A stretch of DNA of 54,650 bases from Scedosporium boydii. Taxonomy: Eukaryota; Ascomycota; Sordariomycetes; Microascales; Microascaceae. Below are positions 46,517-54,650 of this stretch, piece by piece. The position numbers were made by a program, and so were the translations under genes. Location of the stretch: positions 1 through 54,650 of the forward strand of contig NJFT01000257.1 of NCBI GenBank assembly GCA_002221725.1, in the 5' to 3' direction. Every line of letters starts with the position of its first letter. Position 1 is the first letter of the stretch. The notes beneath the pieces were generated by a model, which saw only the letters and a list, made by a program, of their open reading frames with translations, had not been told where the DNA came from and searched no databases.

Positions 46517-47728
46517 ATGGTCGCCGCCTCCCTCGGATCCGCCGCCCTGCTCCTCGCAGGCGCGGCCCTCGCCGTCCCCGCCAACAACGCCCCGCGCCAG
46601 GACGCCGCCGCCTGCGACGCAAAGGCCGCCCTCCCCACCGACGTCAACTCCAAGACCCTCCCCGACCCCTTCAAGTTCTGGGACGGCACCCCCGTCGAGA
46701 CCGTCGAGGACTTCAAGTGCCGCCAGCAGCAGCTGCAGTACGGGCTCGAGCAGACCGAGCTCGGTGACTTCCCCGGTCCGCCCGACAGTCTCACCGCCTC
46801 CATGACGGGCCAGGGCCTCTCAATCTCCATCGAAGTCGGCGGAAAGACCGCCACGCTTTCGGCTTCCGTCTCTAAGCCCGCGGGTGCATCGGGTGCTGCT
46901 GGTGCCGTCATCGCTTACGGATTCCCCTCCGTCTCCGTCCCGAATAACGTCGCTACCATTACTTTCTCCAACGATCAGTTCGCCGCCCAGCAGGGTGGGA
47001 ACTCGCGAGGTCAGGGTGCCTTTTACAACCTCTTCGGTAGGGACCACTCGGCCGGAGCCCTCGCCGCCTGGGCCTGGGGTGTCGGTCGTATCATGGACGC
47101 TCTCGAGCAGCTCGGTCCCGAGACTACCGGTATCGACCCCAAGCGCGTCGCCGTCACCGGCTGCTCCCGAAACGGCAAGGGTGCCTTTATTGCCGGTGCC
47201 CTCGAGAAGCGTATCGCTCTCACTATTCCTCAGGAGTCCGGCTCCGGCGGTGCCGCCTGCTGGCGCATCTCCGACGACGAGAAGGCCAAGGGTAAGAACA
47301 TCCAGCACGCCGGCCAGATCGTCGGCGAGAACGTCTGGTTCTCTTCCCGCTTCAATGCGTGGACCAGCAAGATCAACCAGGACCCCGTCGACCATGAGGC
47401 CCTTGTTGCCCTCGTCGCTCCCCGTGGTCTCTACATCCCCGAGAACGATATCGATTGGCTCGGCCCCGTCTCCATCACCGGCTGCATGCAGGCTGGTCAG
47501 CTCATCTACAAGGCTCTCGGTGTCCCCGAGAACATGGGTCTCTCTCTCGTCGGTGGCCACAATCACTGCCAGTTCCCTAGCAGCCAGAACGCCGAGATCA
47601 ACCAGTTCTGGGACTACTTCATCAACGGCGGTACCACCAAGCCTGCGCTCATCTCCAAGAGCAGCGCTACAGTCAACGTTGCCGACTGGGCTCCTTGGGA
47701 CGTCCCCACCATTACCGGAGAATGGTAA
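46517..47728 (+). CDS. 4-O-methyl-glucuronoyl methylesterase (CE15)
   Basis: CE15 enzymes hydrolyse ester bonds between lignin alcohols and the 4-O-methyl-glucuronic acid side chains of glucuronoxylan, outside the cell. An intronless frame of 403 aa, the usual size of a fungal CE15 catalytic module without CBM1. The frame extends upstream to 46301, but the ATG at 46517 (CACAATGG context) starts a clear signal peptide (MVAASLGSAALLLAGAALAV). The mature region has the conserved GRDHSAGALAAWAWGVGRIM, the nucleophile Ser217 in the family motif GCSRNGKG, Glu240 in IPQESGSGG, and His350 in GGHNHCQFP, completing the Ser-Glu-His triad at the family's typical spacing. Cys at 33, 68, 216, 248, 323 and 351 fit the known disulfides. 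Codon use is strongly C-ending, as in well-expressed genes. Confidence 0.96.
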   Translation: MVAASLGSAALLLAGAALAVPANNAPRQDAAACDAKAALPTDVNSKTLPDPFKFWDGTPVETVEDFKCRQQQLQYGLEQTELGDFPGPPDSLTASMTGQGLSISIEVGGKTATLSASVSKPAGASGAAGAVIAYGFPSVSVPNNVATITFSNDQFAAQQGGNSRGQGAFYNLFGRDHSAGALAAWAWGVGRIMDALEQLGPETTGIDPKRVAVTGCSRNGKGAFIAGALEKRIALTIPQESGSGGAACWRISDDEKAKGKNIQHAGQIVGENVWFSSRFNAWTSKINQDPVDHEALVALVAPRGLYIPENDIDWLGPVSITGCMQAGQLIYKALGVPENMGLSLVGGHNHCQFPSSQNAEINQFWDYFINGGTTKPALISKSSATVNVADWAPWDVPTITGEW

Positions 47729-50700
47729 ATTGCACGCAGGCCGATGGCCGAGTTTCTAGAGATGCTATGTAGTAGGTGCGGGGAGCAGGAAAGAGGTTCA
47801 TGGTGGCAGGGAAATCGTCTCAAGTTCGTCGCCTAAAGATTCGGGATCGAGATGTCTGTACGTACCGTATTAGTTTAACTTAACAATGTACATATGTGAC
47901 AAAAAGTCCAAGTTTTGTATGAAAACAACAGGGCCGAACTTGATCAACCACCCACACCTTCCCTTTTCCTATTTTCTTATGACCGAGAGTATTGCCAGCT
48001 CTCAATTTTTACCCATTTTTTCAGTTTCTTTTTTTGCTGGTGTATTTGTTTTAGTTCCTTCTCTTTCCGTCTAAACACGGTAAAACATCAAGCGGAGTTA
48101 AAACGACCGAGAGAAGATGCGAACAAGCCAAGTGCATGAACAAGGTTTTGTCTGAGCAGCTTCAAGGAAGATCAAAGGGCTTAATAGCAACAAACCCAAT
48201 AGCAAGGCCCTCAACTTGGCGTAGATCATTGACAGGATCGGGGTGGAGATCTTTGGGCGAAAACTGGCGACATAACCGAGACACTTATGCTCAAGTTAAG
48301 TTATGCCATTTCGAAAATCATCATGGCGTAGCTATAGACGTAAATGACGAAAGCGGAGAGGAGAAAAAGGAAAATGCGATACAATATAGGAAAATATCTC
48401 AACGTGCTCGCCGAACGTGGAGTGAAGCGGACAGACTTTGCTCATCCTCCCAAGGCATGTTCAAGGAAGAGGAGGCAATGCCTCGAAGAAAACGTCAATG
48501 TATAAGGTATAAGCGCAGTCCTTCTTGTCTGCTACAGAAACTGTCACGCAGCATCGCGAAGGAAGTGGAGTCGGTCAACAAAAACTGCTGATCTTGGTGG
48601 AAAAGCAGCTCACTCCGCACGATGTCTGAGTTGACGTCGAACACATCAACCATTGAAGCTTCACTTACACGCCATACCCTTGCGCCGCTTTTTGTTTCCA
48701 GTTGACAAGGGCCAGGCCAGAAAGGGCTCTTGGGGTAGATGTGGGTACACGTGCATGTGTCAGGAAAGTTATGTCGCAGCGTTGCGTTAGCCAGGAAGGG
48801 TGATGGGTGGAGGGGGGGTCTGACGGGACACCTCTGGCTTACCCCCTCCCCGGCATGTCCAACCAAAGCTCAAACAGTCGAAGCTCTGAAAATCGGATGG
48901 CCATCAGACCGAGAGTGAACAGGATGGTCCAATTGTCGAAGAAATACTGGTGGGGGCAGCTGTCAAAGCATGGGATCTGCGCCCCGAGATTCGACGGGGC
49001 AGGGTTATGATGTTCTCTTAAGACGCGTGAGGGAGCGATGACCGCTTGGCCGACCAGTGGTTGAGGATCGATGGGTGCTCTTGGTAAGTGTGTAGCGTAA
49101 GTCAGTTTAACTACCGACTTCGTATATGAGCATTGGATACCGATGGCGATCATGAATCCAAGCAAAATGCTCTCCACAAGGTATTCATAGATCTCCCGAT
49201 CTGAGCAGGAGAATACACAAAATCTACCAGAGGACAGACCGGAGTGCTGGTGTCGCTATGTGCCTGTGTGCAACGAGACATCAGCATATCACAAAACCAT
49301 CCGGAGTCAGCACTTTCTCTTCATCCTGGCCCCCGGACTAACCAACCCAGATCGGATCTAACCGAAGAGGGGGGAGGGAGTGCGAGTGTCAGGCCCTGGC
49401 TGCGGGGGGAAAACTGGGAGACATCAGCCAACAGGAACGAGTTGGTAAGCGCAGACCAAAAAAGAAAAAAAGTTTGGGACAATGGCCGATGCATGAGAGA
49501 AACTCGAGGCAGAGAAAATAAGGATTAAAACGTCAGGTCGTTTCGAAGTGGGCTTGAGGGATGTGCGCACATCAGAAGGTTGACGCCCAGGTTTTGCTGC
49601 GTTTGGCTAGCTTGTAAGCTTATTCGTGAAGCGATGAGCAGTGCCAGCGATCGATCTAATCGAGGATGGCCCTGACCAAGCTGTCCAAGAAAGGCTAAAC
49701 TTGCCCTGAGGAGGCGAAGAGACGAAAAAAGAAGAGAAACAGGGAAACAAGGAAACAAAGGAAACGGAGGTCGGTTGCTTGGCAGGCGAGTCTCGAAATC
49801 GTCTCAGATATCCCTGTTGACGCCGACGACACGGTTTGATCGGAGCGGATCCGAGCCTCCTTGGACCAAAAGACCAAAACGGCCCAAAACTTGGCGAGGA
49901 TGTGTTGGTTAAGTTGGTCTTCATCCAAAATTGCGCAGGGGCTGAAGGGCGATCCCAGTTCAAAGGGAAGCAGTGTTTTGGGACTGGTACGAGGTCATGT
50001 GATTTCCTCAATATTGGTTCCTCACACTGTAGAAAAACCTGTTACAATTAGTGCTATATACGAGTGATGGTGTATTAATACAGTGCTAATAATTCTGGCT
50101 TGTCTTCCGGCTGAGGTTGGGTGAAGCAAGGGTCCAGGTAGCAGTACCCCATAATAATTGCTAGAGTGCCCACTCTCGTCTCAAGTCTCGCCAGGGCATG
50201 TACGAATACTTCACCCTCGCCGACCCTGCACCTGCCCTGAAACGCCAGCTTTAACTTTGGGAGAACCTTCCCGTCCAAGTGTCACGCCCCCCAATTCCTC
50301 AAGTTGGGAAAGAGGGATGAAAGCCACTCTGCGAACTAGAGGAGCCAGACGAAATACGGGAAAGGACTATGAATGATGTACCAAATGATGTACGATGGAC
50401 TTTCAGCGAGATGAAGACGCGATAATCAGGGACATGATTGATGGGGCAGAATGCATCTACTACTTAACCGCCTGAAGATCGAGTCGTGATGACGAAGACG
50501 CACTGATAGTGCAACTGTGAGCAGGCCAGGCCAATACCGGAGCCAGGCCCGAGGGTCCCGTTTCTTCACCACGGAGAGACCGTAGCACGGCGTCCCTGCA
50601 GTGCAACAGCTTCGGCCTGCCAATCGGCTCTCAGACCTCCAACCCAGACCAAGGCAGGCCAGCACAGGGTCCTCATCCCCAGGACACAGGCCCGACGTCA

Positions 50701-51232
50701 GACGAGGCCACACAGCTGACCTGACCCTGTGTGTTTCTAGTAGTAGTGCTACTAATCACGGCGGTTGCTCCTACATCCCCCTGTTGGGTGGAACATTCGA
50801 TCCATCGCTTCGACGCTCTGTAACTTGCTCGGTGCCTGCATCTGGGGTTCAAGGACCGGGGCTCAATCTAGGATGGCAGGCCCCTTCTCCACACCTTGCT
50901 GGCCTGCCAACTTATGAAGTACGCATTGCCTCCTGACAGCGTCCCAAAATAGCGGCCTGTGACGTTCATGCCGTGCCGGTCTCAAGCATGACGGCCGTAC
51001 TTCGCACCTGTATGATCGTCGCTGGGGGGCTCTCCCGTCCATGGGTCGCAACTCGAACTCCCACTTCTTCACCCACGATGCCATTGTCTGGGTAGGTTCG
51101 CAGTCCAAGGGCTGGATCTCAGCAATCTGAAGCGAGAGCACGGCCGCCGTCATGACCGAGTCCCCTTGGATCGCCCTCGACATGTCCAGGTTGTTTAGCC
51201 GCCGTCGAGGTTGACGTCGCTCGAAATCTCTG
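47729..51232. other. 3.5-kb intergenic region
   Basis: No supportable gene. The most protein-like frame, 48136-48591 plus (151 codons, basic and hydrophilic, starting MNKVLSEQLQGRSKGLIATN), has no domain or splice support. Other frames overlap antisense ones and look random. Confidence 0.45.
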
Positions 51233-51240
51233 TATATATA
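51233..51240 (+). promoter_or_regulatory. Candidate TATA box
   Basis: TATATATA lies about 260 bp upstream of the ATG at 51502 and just before a C/T-rich leader. Position and context fit a core promoter of a strongly expressed fungal gene. Confidence 0.5.
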
Positions 51241-51274
51241 TTTCGTGGTTTCCTATCGACGATCAACCTGGAAT

Positions 51275-51440
51275 TCCCTCTTTTTTTTTTTCCTTTCTTA
51301 CTTCAGCTCAATCGACCAAAACCGTCTTCTTCAATTCTGCCTTTCCTTCTTTTGCAGTTCTGTGAACGCCCTTCTTTCGTTCCCTTCGTGCCTATACATT
51401 CTTTACTTGATCCAACTACACCGCCAGCCGGTCTTCGATT
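51275..51440 (+). promoter_or_regulatory. C/T-rich 5' leader
   Basis: The interval between the TATA-like element and the ATG is pyrimidine-rich (long T and CTT stretches), a pattern common around transcription starts of highly expressed fungal genes. Confidence 0.4.
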
Positions 51441-51501
51441 CTACGTTTCTTTGCCACTTTTTTGAAGTTTGAAAAGAGAAAAAAAGACAATATCAGTCAA
51501 A

Positions 51502-52624
51502 ATGTCTGCTGCCAAGCTTGCCATCATCTCTCTCGCCATCGCCTACGTCGAGGCTCGATTCGGTCAGGAGGGTCTCGCCTCCGCTGCCGTCCAGGCTCTT
51601 AGCAACTTCGGTGCTCCCGGTGCTGCTGGAACCCTCTCCGGCCAGGTTCCCGGTGTCCTCCTTGCCGCCGCCAACCCCTGCGCCAAGGTAAGCCGAGTCC
51701 TGTTCCAAACATGGAAGAAATGAAGTTAGTCACTAACAAGGTGTATAGCTCCAACTTGCCGATGACATCGTCACCCAGCTTGGCAATGACCAGCAGGTCC
51801 TCGATGCCGCCATCGGCGTCGTTGCCGCTGAGCAGAACTTCAACCCCTTCGCTGTTGACACTGGCAACATTTGCGCCGATGCCTCCCTCCCCGCCACCGA
51901 GGCCCTCCGTGGTATCCTCCCTCTCTTTGACCCCGCCGTAGACGGCTCAGACGTCGAGAACGCCAACTCGGCCCAGTCCGTCCAGACCCCCTTCGATGCC
52001 ACCGGTATCTCCGTTGCCGAGCTCGCCATTGCTCAGGGCTTCACCAACTTCTTCGCCGTCGACGCCGCCGGTACCAAGGTGGACCTCGCCGGCCTCACCA
52101 CCGGTGCCAACGCCGGCGCCGGTAACGGTGCTGCTGCTGGCAACGCTGGCAACAACAATGCCGGCAACAACAACAACGCCAACAACAATAACAACAACAA
52201 TGCCGCGGCTGGCAATGCTGCGGCTGATGATGCTGCTACTGTAGGTAATAATGACGCTTGTGCTGGCGTTGTTACTGACAACGGGGAGGCTGCCGACGAT
52301 GCCGCCACGGCTGACAACGGTGCCGTCGACTTCGGAACCTGCGACCCCACCATCTTCTTCGCTGGCGGTCTCGGCGGACGTCCCGACACCGAGTTCACCT
52401 TCCAGTCCAACGAGCCCACCATCGCCACCAACCAGCAGGAGGCTCTCAACCCTGACATCATCGTCAACCGCATCTGCGACGACCTCAACAACATCTGCGG
52501 TGCCAACGACGCTGCCATCTCCGCCTGCCGCGATGCTCAGCAGCTCCTCAAGGACCAGGGTCTCGGTGTTGGCGATGGTGATGCCGTCGTCACTGCCTTC
52601 AACGATGCCATCCTCGCTGCTTAA
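51502..52624 (+). CDS. Secreted Asn/Ala-rich cell-surface protein
   Basis: Exons 51502-51687 and 51749-52624, joined across a 61-nt intron (GTAAGC, ACTAAC branch, TATAG), give 353 aa. A short hydrophobic N-terminus (MSAAKLAIISLAIAYVEARF) looks like a signal peptide. Residues 20-190 form a small-residue-rich domain (QEGLASAAVQALSNFGAPGA, VVAAEQNFNPFAVDTG). A low-complexity linker of Asn, Ala and Gly follows (about 195-235), and the C-terminal domain has TFQSNEPTIATNQQEALNPD and several Cys (RICDDLNNICG, SACRDAQ). The layout, two conserved ends around a variable repeat linker, is typical of fungal proteins annotated as cell surface or circumsporozoite-like protein; the latter name reflects only the Asn repeats. 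No catalytic motif or clear GPI signal was seen. Extreme C-ending codon bias and the TATA/pyrimidine leader suggest high expression. Role unknown, probably cell wall. Confidence 0.88.
52141..52203. repeat. AAC (Asn) coding repeat
   Basis: Imperfect AAC/AAT triplets within the surface-protein gene encode an Asn-rich linker with interspersed Ala and Gly. The triplet periodicity keeps the frame, so length variation between strains would be tolerated. Confidence 0.85.
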
Positions 52625-54284
52625 GAGCGTGCCATGAATTGGCTTCCGGTCGGCAAAGTGTTTTCGAACACACGTCTCTTAGGAGACACGGAACAGAGTT
52701 GCGAAGACCTCAAGAGGCAAGTTTATTCGCTCTGCATCCTCGCACAAGAAAGAAAGAAACGCCCGTTCGTGTATGATCGTCAGTGCCCGGGGCATGACCT
52801 CTCCCCAGTCATGCACCCCACAAAACCATTTTCTTCACTTTTTTGAAATAGAGAAACATGCCTGTTCTTGTCTTCGGAGACAGTTTTGCCTTTCTGGATT
52901 GTTACAATGAAAAAAACTTTTATGTTACAAATATGCAGCGCGACACGGCCTTTGAAGGGAGGGAAAACTAGGCGTTGGGCAATCTGAGGGAAATATCATT
53001 TTTACCACTTGGCTTTTATTCTTTTATTCTTTTTCTTTTTCTTCAACCTTTTTTGTACCATCCTGACTTGCCTCTCCTTTTTTTTTTGTAGGGCAGACGG
53101 GATGAAGGTGTATTGTAACTAGATGGGTCACATCGTTAATTCACTTGGTCGAATCTCTTTTGAGAGGAATGAACCGCGTCTTTCCCATGGACACATGCAA
53201 ATGCTTCTCTTTTCTCTCGGGGCGGCAGCGGCCTGGATTGTGTCAAGTCTTAAAGATCCGGCCTTCATTCGTTATCTGTAGCTGTCATTTGCATTCCTAT
53301 TGGGAATGAGCTCTCCTGATCGATGCTCTTTCCTTACTCCTTGATAAACACCGCGTGTCCATGTAGGGGTGCGTAGTCCCGTATGACTTTCAAGTGCTCG
53401 AAGGGTAACGGGTTCTGATGGCGAGCACATGTAACGGATCTATTGGACAAACCGTGAGAGATCGGGTGGTGAAGGATACATTTTGTTTGAAATAAACATT
53501 GCACAACATACTATGCATCTTTTACTTCTGGCTAGAGGGCATTACTTCTTTTCGGCCACGCTCGGCGAGCAAGCGCCACAACCGGTCGGTTCTAGTTTGG
53601 TCTTTCTAGTCGTTTTGGATTTTTCATGGTAGTTTCCGACCAGACCTTCAAACAAGCTTAAGATCCTGAGACTTCTTTCACGAGGCAATTCCTAGTAGGC
53701 ATTCTTCTCCAGTCGTACATGGATTAGGTAGGGTATATCACAGTCCCCTCGCCTACATTTGACGGCATGCCGGTTCCTTTAGCCGAGAGAGAGTCCGGCG
53801 CAGAGCTATTATTTCCCGACGTGGAAATTGAAAACAAGATTTCGCCATTCCTGGCCATATGAGATTGACTCAGGTCCGTTTCCCCCTCGATTGGAAGGTT
53901 TGGTTCATCCAAAACCCCTTGCATGCAGGTGAGTCTCCTGCTCCCCACTCAGCTACTTGTTGTCAGGGATCACGTCTTCTCCGGAGGAGCGGGGGAGGGA
54001 GCTACGCTAGACAAACACCGCCGATCCATTCAAGCTTGGGGGGTTGAGATACTAGATGGTAAATACCGGTATATTATGGCGTCTGTATGTAAGTGTTGTT
54101 TTAGAGACCACTTTATGCATATGAAAGGATCAATGTTAGTCGGGATCGGAGTTATAGAAGAGAGAGGGGATGCCGTCTTCCAAATCCCTTTTCATTCCAT
54201 TTTTGCAATTGCGATTATCCTTCATCCCAGCTTGCTATTCTGGTTTTACGTGAAGAGAATAGAGCGAAGAGAAGATAAAGCGTC
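52625..54284. other. 1.7-kb intergenic region
   Basis: Downstream of the surface-protein gene and upstream of the dienelactone hydrolase gene. Short frames only; T-rich tracts near 53010-53090. No gene was recognised. Confidence 0.5.
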
Positions 54285-54650
54285 ATGTTTGCCATCAAGA
54301 CTCTGCTTGCGCTTTGCGCTGCTTCCCGCGTGCTTGCCGGCGCGGGTGGTGATGCTTCCATCATAGCTCACGAGGGCGATCCGATTGGCGAAGAGGTCAC
54401 TTCTGGTGATCGTAAGTAGATCTCCTCCAGACTTTTTGGTCCTTCCTTATATGCGAAGTCATAGGTCGGTGGTTTTGATGCTAAGATGCTGCGCAGTCAC
54501 ACTCTACGTCGCTCAGCCCGAGGGCGAGTACGGAGACGTCGCAGTCCTCTACCTCACCGATGTCTTCGGCATCCAACTGAACGAGAACAAGCTGTAAGAA
54601 TCCAAACTCCCCTGCTCCTCAAAAACAAAGGTCATGTCTACGCCAAGAAA
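54285..54650 (+). CDS. Dienelactone-hydrolase-family protein, 5' part only
   Basis: Exon 1 is 54285-54411 and exon 2 is 54497-54593; a donor GTAAGA follows, and the window ends in the next intron, so the 3' part is missing. The first 18 residues (MFAIKTLLALCAASRVLA) form a signal peptide. Across the first junction the frame reads SGDLTLYVAQPEGEYGDVAV and then LYLTDVFGIQLNENKL, the characteristic N-terminal strand and DVFG segment of fungal dienelactone hydrolases, which open enol-lactone rings in aromatic catabolism or act as related alpha/beta-hydrolases. The catalytic Cys-Asp-His triad lies beyond the window edge and cannot be checked. A signal peptide implies a secreted or vesicular member. 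Confidence 0.85.

Noticed and set aside
46820..47566. 248-codon minus-strand frame antisense to CE15
   Set aside because: It is a shadow of the highly GC3-biased esterase gene, which has a complete catalytic triad on the plus strand.
48136..48591. 151-codon basic frame on the plus strand
   Set aside because: No domain, no start-context or splice support, and its composition resembles translated random sequence with A-rich bias.
1..54650. CRISPR arrays, rRNA, inserted transposons
   Set aside because: No regularly spaced repeats, no 5S or large rRNA motifs, and no transposase, reverse transcriptase or terminal-repeat pair was recognised by eye. A repeat-library search could still reveal old elements.

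Overview
The window looks like nuclear DNA of a filamentous ascomycete (Pezizomycotina, most likely a plant-associated or litter-degrading Sordariomycete). The evidence is short GT-AG introns of about 55-180 nt with fungal CTAAC-type branch points, and typical families: a Zn(II)2Cys6 factor, a HET-domain protein, a Clr5-domain relic, an AA9 lytic polysaccharide monooxygenase and a CE15 glucuronoyl esterase. Base composition is balanced and CpG is common, so by eye it does not look heavily RIP-mutated. All gene models were spliced by hand from reading frames, splice signals and family motifs; no similarity search was run.

Layout. 0.2-1.4 kb: transcription elongation factor TFIIS (minus), ending in a two-codon last exon. 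2.1-5.0 kb (minus): coding-like blocks broken by stops and frame changes, probably gene relics. 5.1-6.0 kb (plus): an unrecognised three-exon gene with membrane segments. 6.0-12.8 kb: no supportable gene. 12.8-14.5 kb (minus): a Pro/Gln-rich nuclear protein with a Myb/SANT-like C-terminal part. 14.5-28.0 kb: 13.5 kb with no supportable gene, rich in homopolymer tracts and a recurrent TACTTCGTA word.

28.0-34.3 kb: a Zn(II)2Cys6 transcription factor (minus), a small unrecognised three-exon gene (plus) and an aldehyde dehydrogenase of the salicylaldehyde/vanillin dehydrogenase type (plus). 34.8-35.5 kb: a hypothetical protein with an upstream ORF. 36.1-40.0 kb: an intact HET-domain gene followed in the same direction by a Clr5-type pseudogene carrying a frame break and a premature TAG.

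41.1-54.65 kb: every supportable gene encodes a probably secreted product: a six-cysteine 188-aa protein, AA9, CE15, an Asn/Ala-rich surface protein and, cut by the window edge, a dienelactone-hydrolase-family protein. AA9 and CE15 act on complementary parts of lignocellulose (cellulose chains and lignin-glucuronoxylan esters), so this end has a plant-cell-wall character. Possible novelty lies in the unrecognised genes at 5.1, 12.8, 31.7 and 41.1 kb, the relics, and the long gene-poor stretch upstream of the Myb-like gene. I found no convincing evidence of a complete undescribed multi-gene system.
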